Assembly (NCBI GenBank): GCA_037954665.1
Contig: JBBMOL010000378.1
Span: 248,001 to 312,000, forward strand
Reading direction: 5' to 3'
DNA from: Laguncularia racemosa
Lineage: Eukaryota > Streptophyta > Magnoliopsida > Myrtales > Combretaceae
Length of the DNA stretch: 64,000 bases
Part shown: piece after piece, positions 22,561 to 35,600 of the stretch
How positions within the stretch are numbered: the stretch's first letter is position 1
How the letters are laid out: every line of letters begins with the position of its first letter
Notes under the pieces: generated by a model
The model's database searches: none
Told to the model about the DNA's origin: nothing
Seen by the model: the letters and a program-made list of their open reading frames with translations, nothing else
Program-made: the position numbers and the translations under genes

Positions 22561-23230
22561 AGGCCCATGCAGGGGTGGACACAAAGTCATACTATTTTGG
22601 GGGAGGAGATGGTGGGAGGGGTTAATTTACAATATTAAAATAAATATTAGAGTTGCTTGTAGAAAAATATTTACTTATCAAAACAATTATAATATATTAT
22701 ATATATATAAATAAATGTACACTCGGCATAATCTAATACTAAATGAAAATAATTTAAATTTCTTTTATGTAATGGTTATACATACTCGATATACTTTGTT
22801 AAAGGATAAAAAGAATAAACATTGTAACATTTCATTAGACATATATATTAATCAAAATGTTGTTGTCATTTTATTAAAAAATGCAATTAAGATATAAAAC
22901 TCGAATAAGTTTTATCATTAACAAAAATAAATCATAAATATTTAAACAAAAAATTACAAGCAGAATAAAAATGAAAATATAATATAAATAATACAGTATT
23001 TTATAATTTATTTATACTATCTTTACAAGATTATTTCATTGGCAATACCACAAAAAAAGATACACACATATATATATTTTCAATATAAATGATTAGACAA
23101 TTGATTATTTAATAATACCCATTCCTTTTTATAATATTAATAGTAAAAAAAAATGTTAGTATTTTAAGTAATGTAAATTGCTATCATTTAGTAATGTTTA
23201 CTAATGTTTTATGTGACATGATTGAAACAC
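22561..23230. other. AT-rich intergenic sequence
   Basis: No gene is recognised. The first 60 bases (GGGGTGGACACAAAGTC...GGGGGAGGAG) and the AGGGGGAGCTTTAGCCCC stretch near 23876 look like pieces of an unidentified repeat, but I cannot assign them. Confidence 0.5.
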
Positions 23231-23233
23231 TTA

Positions 23234-23536
23234 TGGCATACTTGGTTCACTTTATCGGGATGAAATAGAATACTTATTCCTTCCTTTTAGATTTATTCCT
23301 ATGTTTGGTTAGCAGAATTACTATTCCATGAAATTACTATTGTTAGAAAACAAGAAATTGCAATTCCTTTATGAGACTAATGAAATAGCTTCTTTTTTTT
23401 TTTTAATAGCATATATCTTTATCTATTCATGAGAGTTCAAAATAAATATAAAAAATAGTTATTAACTCACTATTTCATCCCTTAAGAATTGTAATTCTAT
23501 TCTTACCTTATTTTATTCCGCAAATCAAATATGCCA
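23234..23536. mobile_element. Short inverted-repeat element, Harbinger/Tourist-like MITE (303 bp)
   Basis: Ends TGGCATACTTGGTT at the left and AATCAAATATGCCA at the right form a 14-bp terminal inverted repeat with two mismatches, and the element is flanked by TTA on both sides (23231-23233 and 23537-23539). A 3-bp TTA/TAA duplication is typical of PIF/Harbinger elements. Inside, GGGATGAAATAG near the left and its complement near the right extend the symmetry. It has no coding capacity. Confidence 0.75.
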
Positions 23537-23539
23537 TTA

Positions 23540-24975
23540 TATTATTAAATATAATTATTATTTATCATAAAGCTATTAATAAATAAATAGTGTCTATTAA
23601 TAATTTATTTTAATTTTACTAGTTAAAGTGGGAAAAAAAATAACAAAAAGAGATTGAAAATTATTTATTAAAAGACAAAAGAACTAAATGCAATTTGAAA
23701 AAGTAAAAGCAACTCTAATAGGAATTGAACTCATGACCTTGAATATGTAAAAACAAACATTTAACTACTTAACCATATTAAATTTTGTAATAACATTTAT
23801 GCTTAAAAATATAAACATAATACATGCTTTTTTACTTTTCAAATAAATTTAATTAATTAATTTTTTCATCAGCTTAAGGGGGAGCTTTAGCCCCTTTTGG
23901 TGCCCCTTAGGTTTGCCTCTCTAGGGTATGTCCCAAAAATCACCTTTTATTGAATTTAGGATCAGCACTTGAGCATGGAGAGTAACGAGGGGGTAGGGTG
24001 AGGCGGTATTTATAGTAAATTGATTGGCCTCTATAAATTATTTTTTAATTAGTGGTAAGTGATAAAAATGTGAAAATTAACCTATGTTATTGACACATTA
24101 ATACTTATTGTGTTAAAATTTCATGAATTTTGGATATGTGGTTGATTTTAATGCATTTTGAATAAAATCCAAGATAAAAATATTATATTTTGCAAAAATC
24201 CAAATTTTGATGATATATATATATTTTGTGTCTAACTTATACCTATATCTTTCTATTTCTTGTAATGTATCCTTATAAATCATATTAGAATAGTTATTAT
24301 TATTCTAGTTTTGTAGTTTTACTTATAAATTTAAGTTGTAATAAGCTAGGGATTCAAGATTTTGATGTAAACTTAAACAATGATAGAAGACAATGTAGAA
24401 TAGCCATCTCGTATTAAGCTTATGTAAGATTTGGAGATAAGTGATTCAAATGGGATCAAGACCTTATACTCTTATGGATGCCATGTTTAAGAAGTTAGGA
24501 ATCATCTTCTTTCTCATGTATTAACTAAATTTCAATCCTTAAGAGCCCTAGGTAATGACTAATATGTGTGAGAGATGAGAAAAGTTGGAAATGAGGGAGA
24601 CTTACTCCCAAATCACAAAACTGACACTGAAAAAGGATTTTTGTTCATGTTTTACTATATTTCTAGAGCATGAACATGGTAAAATATCATTAGGAAAATG
24701 TTGGAAATGAAACCTTAGGATTAAATACAAAAGATGAGATACATAGGTAGGAAATAGGTAAAATCAAAACAAAAAAGATCAGCTCGAAATATTGGGCGAA
24801 AACCTCAAATTCACAACAAATGCATGACTTTTACACACCTAAGAAAAGCCCAACTAAGTCTCTAAATCGATTAAAGATAACCTCCTTGAAATATTAGACC
24901 TAACTAGGCGAAAAATATTTCAAAATAGACCCAAACAATGTATACTCAAAACTGTTTAAAACATAACTTACAACC
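23540..24975. other. Intergenic sequence without a recognised gene
   Basis: AT-rich, with only short open frames. A stretch at 23722-23790 (GAATTGAACTCATGACCTTG) resembles a degenerate tRNA/SINE B-box region in reverse but has no credible A box partner. Nothing else is recognised. Confidence 0.6.
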
Positions 24976-25565
24976 GTTTACTTCACTAAATAGAATATTC
25001 TATAATGGAATAATTATTACTGAGGAATAACTATTATAGTGAATTGGTATGATGATGTTTACTTGGATGTAATGGAATTAGGATTACATTGTTTACTTGA
25101 TAAAATCACTTTCATTCCACTTATTTCACTAAAAATCTTTTCTGAATTGGAGAATAGAAATGCATTGATCGTTGAAAATCATGATTAATTTTTTTTACTA
25201 GAATTGAGAAAATCAATTCCCTTTCGAAAAGGTAAAATCTTTTCTTCTTTTTTTTCCTCTTTAATTTCTAATACAAACATCAATCATACTCACTAGTATT
25301 GACCAACATAGCGGGCAGACGAAGAAAGATCACTCACCCAACCATACTCAATCATACTCACAGACGAAGATGTTTGGTTGAAAAGAAAAGGAGTCCTCCA
25401 TGAATTCCAATTCAGAGGTTTTGCAGGGGAATCCAAATTCAGTTAATTAAGTAATTCCAATTTTGATCCGAAAGGCTATTTTGTGCACCTACTAAAGTAA
25501 ACATTGTAATCTCTATTCCATGTCTAATAGGCTTGTAATAGAATTCCTATTACGACGAAGTAAAC
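24976..25565. mobile_element. Possible non-autonomous DNA transposon with GTTTACTTC ends (590 bp)
   Basis: The left end GTTTACTTCACTAAATAGAAT and the right end ...CGACGAAGTAAAC are inverted copies for the first nine bases, and the next 60 bases keep looser symmetry (ATTCTATAATGGAATA against the complement of TAATAGAATTCCTATTA). The internal word GTTTACTTG/AAGTAAAC recurs in both halves. I see no clear target duplication and no transposase, so family is not assigned. Confidence 0.5.
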
Positions 25566-26407
25566 GAGAAATTGGTTTTTTTTTTGTAACCTAAATGACT
25601 AAAATGACTTCAAAAATAAAAAGAATAAGCAAAAACCTTAAAAAGGACTATAAATATGCAAAAAGAAAGAACTTAAAATGAAAAAGTTATGACCAAAACA
25701 CCGAAACAACCTAAACTGTTAAAACCAACAAATTGTATGAAATCAATTGGAATTGATATCTTACTTGAACTTATAGAATTACTATTTGTCCTATTAGGTG
25801 ATATTTATTTTGAGGCTGACTTATCCCTAGATTACTACAACTAGGGATAGCATAGTTGGGTGAGTGATCTAATGATTATTGTTCCTATTTGTGCTTATAA
25901 TTTAGTGCACATGTATATAATTGTGACTTACCAAAATTAGATGTATGTGTGGGGAAATCGAGAAATTTGTTGTGTTTGATTGATGTGATTTTGATAGCTA
26001 AACTACTTTAAATAATATTTGGCTAATTAATTACTAGTTTCCCTTGCATTTAAATTAAGGATAATGCAAGTGTTTGTGATAAATTAGTTGGTTGCTGAAA
26101 TAATTAAACCTAATGATATCCAACCTTAATTAAATGGATCATGCATTGCATATTTCTACATGTAAGAAGGCTATTAGCATCATGCGGTGGTATGGAGGGG
26201 CTACATGGAGGTGTACTTCATGTGCAAACCTCATCTTGACCTTTGGGAATTACTTAGAATCGAGAAATGCTGCCCCCTAATTAAGAACGAGTTCGAGGAT
26301 TCATCGCTTAGGAGGTGATTGAGCTTACAAGCCTTTTGCATCCACACTCCACATGGGCATATTTAAATATATATATATTTTTAAGCGTACTTTAATAAAG
26401 CACTCAA
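25566..26407. other. Intergenic sequence without a recognised gene
   Basis: No coding, RNA or repeat feature is recognised. It may include the outer part of the decayed LTR described next. Confidence 0.5.
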
Positions 26408-28993
26408 TTATATCTCTTGTTGTAATCCATTGCATTGCTATGATTTGTTACAACTACTCAATTGTATGTAGTTAACAAGTATGACTAAGTAATACTATTA
26501 TTAAGTTTCATAATATTTCAAATATGTTGGTCTTTTTCTCTATCTTGTAACTTCGCTCATAACATTTGTGCTCTCCCTTAAGAAAAATCACCTTATCCTT
26601 AAGGTGATATTGAGGATAATCTCTTTGAGTATCTGCTAGATCTACCTATGTTACATCTTCAATAGGAAGAGATTCCCGCTTTACCAAAATATGAGTGATG
26701 ACTTAGCCTTATTAATGGATTTATCTTGTGTCCAAAACTACTAGTGGTTTAATAATATGAAAATTACTAACAAATTTAGTTGGTAAGGGTACTGACTCAT
26801 AAAAATTACCCTTGGCTTTCTTCAACACTGCTATATGAAAGATAGGATGAATCTTAAAGTTCTTTGGTAACTTTAACCTATAAGCTCCTTTTCCCGCTCT
26901 TTGCAAAATTCCAAAAGGGCTAAAATAACAACATTGAAGCTTATTAGAAAGCCTATTAGCCACTGTTGATTACCCATAAGGCTTTAACTTCACATACACT
27001 AAATCTCCTACACAAAATTCCATATCTCTTATGTGACTATCAGCCAATTGTTTCATTAGTAGCTATGCTTGTTGTAAATTGCTCTTTAAAATCCTTAAAA
27101 CCTCATCATAGGATTTCAATTCTTATTTTAATTGCTTCTACCAAAGTATTACCTTAAATATATTTAGGTATACTAAGTGACTCTCTTCCATATAAAGCCA
27201 TAAATGGAGTCATCTGAGAACTCATATTAAAACAATATTCGACCTAAGGTAAAAATTTATGTTAATCCTTAGGACAGTCCATCACATATGTTCAAAGATA
27301 TTTTTTTAAAACATTTGTTAACAACTTCTAATTGACTATCTATTTGAGAATGACGGATTGAACTCATTTTCAAAGTTGTACCACTCAACTTAAAAAGCTC
27401 ATTCCAAAATCTGCTCATAAAAATATGATATTGGTTTAATACAATTGATTTAAGAATTCCATGTAACTTTACAACAATATCAACAAACAACTTAGCTACC
27501 AAAGGAGAAGTATAATGAGCTAAAGGTATCTGAAAGTGACAATATTTTGTTAGCCTATCAAGTGCCACTAATATGATTGAATATTCATGAGAAAGTTGTA
27601 GACCTATGACGAAATCCATTGTAACATCCTCAAAGACACCTTTGGTATTGATAACAGTTGAAGTAAACTTGGCTGAGATGTTGTCAAATACTTTATTTGT
27701 TGACAAACATGGTAGTGCTTCACAAAATTCTCAACATCCTTTATGTTACCTTTCAAAAAAACAATGATGCACTAAGATGTTTAAACATCTTTAAGACTTT
27801 CAAATGTCCACCGATAAAAGAAGTATGGAATTCCAAAATCTAAGAGTTGATAATGAAAGTATGAGAAGGGATAAAAATTCTTTTCCCCAAAATAAAAGTC
27901 CATTGTTCACCTTCAAAGGCCACTATAACTGTTTTCCAACCTCACAATCTAGTAATATTTGTTTTCATTCCATGTTCTCTTGATACTTTGTTTTAAGTAA
28001 TGTAACAAAGTCAAAGGAGGGCATGGATATAGCAAAAAATTAGGACTCCTCAGAAAAACTCCTTGACAAAGCATCAACCTCTTTATTTTCTACCTCTAGT
28101 TTATAAACCACTTCAAAATCATACCTAAGTAATTTCACCAAATATTGCCACTACTTTAGAGTTTGAATAACTTGCATTAAAATTTCTTTCAAACTCTTTT
28201 AATCCATCTGTATAATAAAATGTCATCCTAACAAATAATGACGTAACTTTTTAACAACTTCAACTATTGCCACCATCTCTCTTACATAGGTGTTGCCCTT
28301 TTGCAACCTATTATTGAATTTTTTTATTGAAAAATGCTAGTAGCTGAGCTCCTTGATGTAATACTACCCCCATGCCAACTCTTGATGCAATCGTATTCAC
28401 ATAAAAGTTCTTTGTGAAATCTAATAATGCAAAATAGGAGTATTTAAAAGAGCATCTTTCAAACGTTGAAAAACATCATTCACTTTTAGTTCGTAATGGA
28501 AAGCATCTTTCTTGAGCAAGTTTGTTAATGGAGTCGCTATATGTGCATAATTTTTAACCTTGAATAAGGCTCAACCCACTTTCTCTTGGTAAAGAATAAA
28601 CCCTTATCACTTCTAACGCTATTTCCACAACTAGGTATGTCTCTCCTTCACCTCTTTTTTACCCTCTCTCTCAAAATTAAGGTTTTTTTTATTTTAAATG
28701 CTATTTTTTTTTTGTGATGTTATGAATGAATGAAAAAGAGAGTGGAGACTGTACTTCGATCTTTGAGTGCTGAAGAGACTCTTACTGCATAAGATCTTTT
28801 GGGGTCAAAAACTAATTTTGTCCTTTTGATATTATTATTTTTTATATCTCTTATTGTAATTTGTTGCATTGCTATGATTTGTTATAACTACTCAACTATA
28901 TGTAATTAATGTGTATGACTAAGTAATATTATGATTAAGTTTTATGATCTTTCAGGTATGTTGGTCTTTTTCTCTATCTTATAACTTCTCTTA
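26408..28993 (-). mobile_element. Decayed Ty3/Gypsy element with remnant LTRs
   Basis: Two direct repeats of about 153 bp, 26408-26560 and 28842-28993 (both with GCATTGCTATGATTTGTTA and GTTGGTCTTTTTCTCTATCTT), roughly 85 percent alike by eye, bracket minus-strand pol remnants. They are best read as surviving parts of two LTRs. The full LTR ends and any target duplication are not visible. Confidence 0.7.
26721..28600 (-). pseudogene. Gypsy pol remnant: RT end, RNase H, integrase
   Basis: In minus-strand order: an RT C-terminal fragment (NYAHIATPLTNLLKKDAF near 28530), RNase H (near 28300-28200, with LRHYLLG), a linker with ENKEVDALSR (near 28085), an integrase core (MDFVIGLQLSHEYSIILVAL near 27620 and LDRLTKYCHF) and the integrase C-terminal segment (GKGAYRLKLP, then HPIFHIAVLKK, near 26900-26820). 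This C-terminal form is typical of chromovirus-type Gypsy elements. Many stops and frameshifts occur throughout. Gag, protease and the RT N-terminus are absent. Confidence 0.85.
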
Positions 28994-29683
28994 GACCAAC
29001 TGCCTTGATGGAATAGTCAATTATCAGTTTTAGAGAATAAAAGTTAAGGATAGGTTGATGGAATTATATATTAAAAAAATTATAAAAAACATAAAAGCAT
29101 TAAATAAATCTTTATCCATTTTAATATTATAGATGATGAAAAATTGCCATTAACAAAATACAAATAAATAAAAAGGTGAGTTAAAAGTTTCAATTTTATG
29201 CATTAAATTTTTTTAAAGATATGCAGCATGATGTATATGGATAATATTAATATGAAAAATATTCATTGGACTAAAAATTAATTGCAAAAATTGAATCATG
29301 AATGACATTAGAATGTATTATGTTGTTTGATTTGCCTTAAAAATAAAAATAAAAAATTAAACTCCTTACAATTTCGTACTAAATATTCGGCTATCACCTC
29401 ATGATAGCAATATCTCTCACGCGGCCGCCATTGGAGCTCTACCCTTTTGCATACAGCCGTATTTGATTTCATAGTGTGTAAACTGTAAAGTACGTTTCGA
29501 TCTATTCCGTCTTTTAATTCTTTGCTTTTTTTTTTTCTATTGCAAAATTCTTTTCTTTTCTACGAAATTCGTTTTCTTTTACAGTTTTCAACGCAAAACG
29601 GGTATGATGTTCTGATAAAATTGTATAGATCGGATTGTCTGGGTTAGTGTGGCTTTTCTTGTTTAGGTAGCGCAAAGAAGCAA
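28994..29683 (+). promoter_or_regulatory. Upstream region and 5' leader of the ZNHIT3-type gene
   Basis: An AT-rich stretch (28994-29400) gives way to a locally GC-rich segment with a NotI-type GCGGCCGC near 29421, about 260 bp before the start codon, then T-rich leader. I cannot place a TATA box or a transcription start with confidence. No other gene is seen. Confidence 0.45.
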
Positions 29684-32600
29684 ATGGGTCCTCGTCGATG
29701 TCACGTTTGCAAGGAAGTAGCGTCAAAATACAAGTGCCCAACATGTTTCACACCTTAGTAAGCACCATATTTAGTTTTAACTTTTACCCGTCTGACACAT
29801 ATGGCTCACTTGTGACGTTGTTCTGGTACCTTTATTTTCGGTTTATTTGCAGTTGTTCTTTGGGCTGTTTCAAGAGACATAAAGGTACTTTTCTTGTTTT
29901 GTTTTTTTTTGGTTAATTTACTCTTCTTGTTTTGTTATTGTCAATTTATCAACAATTATCTTTAGTTTGTTTCGCCTGATGCTGGTCTGTATGAGAATCA
30001 AAAGAGGGAATATGTTTCAGATGAAGAATTAACACAGAATGCTCTTGTTAGTGAGACAACTGTTTGATTGCTTAAGATAATGTCAATTTCCTCATGTTTT
30101 ATTGTGAATTTTTTCGTGTGTATGCGCACACTACTACATCGTTTAAACTTGATAATCATTTAGAGAAAACGAAACCTACAATCTCGTGCATTTCTTTATT
30201 AATGAAATTGTCAGCAGTTCAAGGAAATGCAGCTTAAGATGTTGGGACAACACGAGTTCTTTAGGTTTGGGTATGTTGCCAGAGAGTCCTTTTTTCTTTT
30301 CACTTCTTAAGCTAGGCATGTGACATTAAATGGGTTAGTGAAGTTGCTTGCATATCCTATGGATGATGTTTCCCTCTCCCCTGTAATGTTTCTTCAGATC
30401 CCATGTTACCAGGTATGAGGGAAAAAAAGAGAGCAAAAAGTGGTTTACACGTTAAACATACTTCATACGTGGTAACATGTATTGGACAGGACAGGAGGGG
30501 ACACATAGGAAAACTTAATTGTATCCTATACTCGTCATGGATGAAGTTGTGCAGACTAGAACTTCGAAATGACTAGTTTGTACTCTTTCTTGTTCTGCTT
30601 TGAACCATATTTGTTCTTGTATTTTTATGTTCTGGTAAGTAGTTCTATGTGATTGGTGCAGAAATCCCATGTGTCAAGCCTGCATCGCCTGATAAAACTC
30701 CAGGTAAGGTGGTGTTCTTACTCTATTGCTTCATATTTTGTCTTAGCCTATGAATTTGTTGAACACAGGGTTTTGCATCTCCTTTGAGAGAAGATGCTAT
30801 TAATTTGTTGCCATGGAGGCTATCTTGTGTATCTTCTTTTCCACTGCCTATCCATGTATGGTGCAATAACTCTATAGAGACATATATTGCCATAGAATTG
30901 TCAATTATTCAACAGCATTTGCATGAAGCAAGGTAGGCTTGATTCCTCTTTACTTCTCAATAGGGAAAAGGATTTTTCCCTTTTGAGGAGGTTCCCATGG
31001 TGGGGTACAGTGTGGGTTGTAATTTACCAATTGGACAGACATGCTATGACAGGGTTCTCAAGAAGTTAATTGGACCTGCACTGCATGTTTCAGATATTGT
31101 GGACCATCTATTTGACTTGTTTTTTTTGTGATGTCTGCTGGAAGGCATTCACTTTAACTTTACCCTCTTAGACAAATGGTAGCAATAATTGAGCCACTGG
31201 CCCTTTCATCTGATTATGTGTGCTCAGCATTTGGTGTCTTTCTTCACATCTGATGTTATGTGGGGGTTGAGAGAGCACATATGAAGAAAATGCGCAAGTT
31301 GTAGAAGCTGCCACCTATATGAGATGGTTTAAATATATTTTAGTACTTGAGAGAAGACAGCAGTGGTTTGTGTCGAAAATTTTTCTTTGATGTTCACTAG
31401 ACTCATTGGAGAGGATCTTTCAAGTGGGTGATAACATCCTTCCAATCTACCTTTTCTCTTCTGCTCCCTCATGTTCTGATGGTTCATTCTTTTGCTTGAT
31501 CCTCTTGCAGAATGGAGGCTTTGTTCTATGTTGTTTACAGTTCTTGTACCCTTTTCTTTGTTGATCAGTTCTTAATTTTTGTTTTACAAAAATTTGGAGA
31601 AAAAACAATTGTGGGAGAGTCTACAGACATCACTTGGGGAAGAACTCATGTTAAGTTGGTGCACATAGTAACTTGTGCTCATTGTACTACTCTTTTCCCT
31701 GATGTTTCAAGAATTGAGAGCAAGTGTTTCTTTTAGACGCCCTTTTTCATGGCCCTCTCCCTTGGAGTCTCAAGGATATGTACTGACTGTCACTATACAG
31801 CTTGTTCAAGTATGCTCCTGTGTTTAGTAAATTTAAGTCAATTATCGATTAGGAAATTTTCCTAGGTAACTAGAAGGAACCAAGCCCAGGTAAAGGAGGG
31901 AGGTTGCATTAGGTTCACAGCCAGCATAAAATTGTTGATCATCAATGTGGATCCAGTGAGCATGTTGTTTTATCAGTAGTTTTTCTTTTTATTATTATTA
32001 TTATTTTAAGTTATTACAACAAATATTGTGTGCATGCTGTATATATTACGTTAAGATGTTCAACGTTTGGTATTTTACATTGTGCTGCACCTGTAGAATC
32101 TCAATTTATATATAGTGCTGAGTTTAATGGTGCAAGAGGTGGTTGGTGGAAGGCATTTCTTGGTGGCAGCAAAAATTTTATTATGAATATTTTAGGGGCT
32201 GTGTTAATCACCCTGTATATAGCCATTATGGTTTCCTCTTCTCTTTTCTCTTGGATTGTTTAGATGAGTTTGCACAACTTGTTTTTACGAACATGTAAAT
32301 GCTTTCTTATAACATCCACATGTACACATCTATGGGAGGAAAATTTATTGTTGGTGCATAGAGTTTATGTCAGGCAGGACTTTTATTACCATGGAGGAGT
32401 TTTTTTTTTGACAGCAATTAACTCAGGACTTCACATATTTCAGATCCCAATCTAGCTTTGTGCATGGACAGGCCCTTGACTGTTGACAATCCAAGCGAGG
32501 TATTGCAACAGATAAAGCTAGAATCTTTAGGTAAGCTTTTTATCTGACTAAAGAGTTAATACTGACCATTCTGCCATAGAGCAAACTTCTTGAATCAACA

Positions 32601-35600
32601 TTTGCATGGTCCTCATTCAACATAAGAAGTTGTTGTTAAGCATGATTTGTGTACAAACATTAGAAGTGGGTATATGCTCAATAAGATAATGGGGAGATAA
32701 AGTTTCAGTGTCCCAATATAATTTTATATAGCATGATGGAATGTGAAAAATAACTTCGTAATATATCATTACCAATCATCAGAGTAGCTTCATTGGAAGC
32801 ACTTTCATGGGACACAGTAGGATGTCAACATGCAGGTTGACTGCAAAATTAAACTTATGAGAGCATCACCTAAAGCAGAGACTAGAAAAACATAATGCCA
32901 TTCACAGAGGAATTGATGGTAATGTCTAAAATTGAAATCCCAATAGTGGTGAATGTGGCTAAAAAGAGGGAAGATCTAGTAATAACCATGAAAATCAAAG
33001 GCTGGACAATCTATAAAAGATTTCAAATCAACAAAATTAATAGGAGAAATTCAGCCAGAAAGAGAGATGTGAATAACGGAAACTCTGTTATAGCTATTTC
33101 TGTATATTTAATGTATTCTATGGATAGAGGAATATATAGAATTGAACATAGTAAAATAAGAAATTGAAAGATTTTGTTGACATTGTTTGTTTGGAAATTT
33201 TCTGAAAAGAATCATAGTGAGTGTCTTTTGAATCCATAGCAGCAGTAATAATAAGACTTGAAGTTCTACCAAGATCAATAAGACCAGTCCTCCCAGGCTC
33301 ACCAGTAATAGAACTAACGCTGATAAATATCTGATAGGATCCCCTTATCAACTAGGATCCCACGAAGCTTTTATTATTCGAAAACAAGAATTACAAAGAC
33401 CTGGTTTAGAGTACCAGTTCCTCCAGCCTATGGCTCAAGTTGTCTAACAATTTTCTCCCTTTTCTACAACTAACACTCTCCCTTATATACTGATTAACTT
33501 CTGTTAACAACTTGGGTTTCTCAACAACCCATGTTGGACAGTTAGTAACTTTCTAACTAATCACAACAGCTAGCAACTAACCAATCAAACAACTCAACAA
33601 CTAATCAACTAATGTCCTTATCTGTCAACTTTCCCTTCTTTCGCCTAACATACACTTGAGTTATGTTAGGTCTATCATTACTCCCCCCCATCACTTCCAC
33701 CTTGTCCTCAAGGTGAAACTCAGGAAATCGGGCAACCATATCAACAAAAGGTTCCCAAGTGGCTTCAGACGAGGAAAGACCCTGCCAATGAATTAATACT
33801 TCCACTCCTCTGTATATCTCTTCCCCTCTAATCATCGTCCCATTGCCCATGGCTACCATATACTTCGTAGTTCTCTCCAATCTACAATTCAACAATGCTA
33901 ATAACTCCCAAGAAATGAAATTATGCAAAGCGCCGCTATCAATTAGTACAATAATAGCCCTTCCTTCCACCATTCCTCTTACCTTCATTGTCTTAGGAAA
34001 AGTAAAGCCCATCACAGACCTTGCAGCTAATTAATGGTTTGGAGAGTCTCCTCTGTTACCTCCTCTCCAATTCCTTCCTCCAAATCCTTTTCATCCTCCA
34101 TTGCAGCTAAGACTTGCAATTCCATTTTCTTACATCTATGCCTAGGACTAAATTTCTCATCACAACGAAAACAAATTCCCTTGGCTTTCTTGTCTTGTAA
34201 CTCTCCAAAAGTCAACCTCCTAAATCTTCCCAAGTTTTGACTTTTATTTCCTTCCATTAATCTATTACGAGCTAACATACTAGCTCTACTTTCATTACTT
34301 ACCAAATCATCCTTCGTTTTTCCCATTGATATAGTTTCTAGCTTTGAGCTAACGGTACCCATCCGTACTCCTGATCCCCCACGATCCCACTTATAGACAC
34401 TCAGCCTTCTCAATTTTTCTTCCACTTGTTGTGCTAATTCCATCATTTCACCCAACCCCTTTGGTTTCAAGATCTGCACCTCCAGTTTGATGTCATCCAC
34501 CAATCCATTCATGAAAGTACTTTCAAAAACAGAATCTGGTAACTTAGGTAAGGGTGTGGCAAGTTCAAGATACTTACTAATATATTTGGTTACTATCCCA
34601 CTCTACCTTCCTGCTAATAGTCTTTGACATTGCGTGCCTTCATGAGCCGGTCTAAACTTCTGCATCAGCAACTTCTTGCATTTTTGCCAATCCGTTATCG
34701 GTCTTCTTCCTTCTACCTAACGAAACCATGTTAACACATCTTTTTCCAAACTCATTCCCACCAATTCCATCTTCTCTGCTTTGGAAAATCTTCCTACTGA
34801 GAAGAATCGTTCAACCCTATAGATCCATCCATCCGGATCTTCTCTTGCGAAGACGGGCATCTCAATCCTCCTCGTTCGACAATCCTGTTGTAGTTCCCTA
34901 TTGCTCACAAACCTTAGAGTTGGGTCGTTACAATTTCCTGAATTATTTCGTAATTCATTACTCTCAAATTGCTCGTCTACTTCAATGGGGTCTTTCCCTA
35001 ATTCCTTCTGTCGATGGAATTTCGGTCGATTCTCTTCCATCATATTCATCCCCACAACTTCTCCACTGTCATTTTTTTTCCATGTTTGCAAAACCGACAA
35101 CATCATACTTCTCATTTCCGACTTCAAGCAATCACACATTTCTTGATTGGATCGATCAATTTGCTGCTGCATGTCCTGATGAACTTGGCTAATGACTCGT
35201 TGTATCTCCTCCTTATCATTTCTACTTTCTTCTCGGAGAGATTTTAGATCCCTCTCAATTCCTTCTATCCTATTATCAGCCTTCTTAGCAGCCATCTTCC
35301 TAGAATCGGTTGCTCTGGTACCAATGATAGGATCCCCTTAATCAACTAGGATCCCACGAAGCTTTTATTATTCGAAAACAAGAATTACAAAGAGCTGGTT
35401 TAGAGGACCAGTTCCTCCAACCTATGGCTCAAGTTGTCTAACAATTTTCTCCCTTTTCTACGACTAACACTCTCCCTTATATACTGATTAACTTCTGTTA
35501 ACAACTTGGGTTTCTCAACAACCCATGTTGGACAGTTAGTAACTTCCTAACTAATCACAACAGCTAGCAACTAACCAATCAAACAACTCAACAACTAATC

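Noticed and set aside
23720..23790. Possible tRNA or SINE (GAATTGAACTCATGACC)
   Set aside because: Only a weak B-box-like word is present; no A box at the right distance and no cloverleaf could be seen.
29415..29445. NotI-like GCGGCCGC followed by GGAGCTC, resembling a cloning-vector linker
   Set aside because: The order and spacing do not match a known polylinker, the flanks are ordinary plant sequence and it lies in the GC-richer leader of a host gene.
29960..30065. Possible extra exon in intron 2 of the ZNHIT3-type gene (SPDAGLYENQKREY-like reading)
   Set aside because: Including it would break the zinc-finger frame between CSLGCFKRHK and IPCVKP, which join correctly without it.
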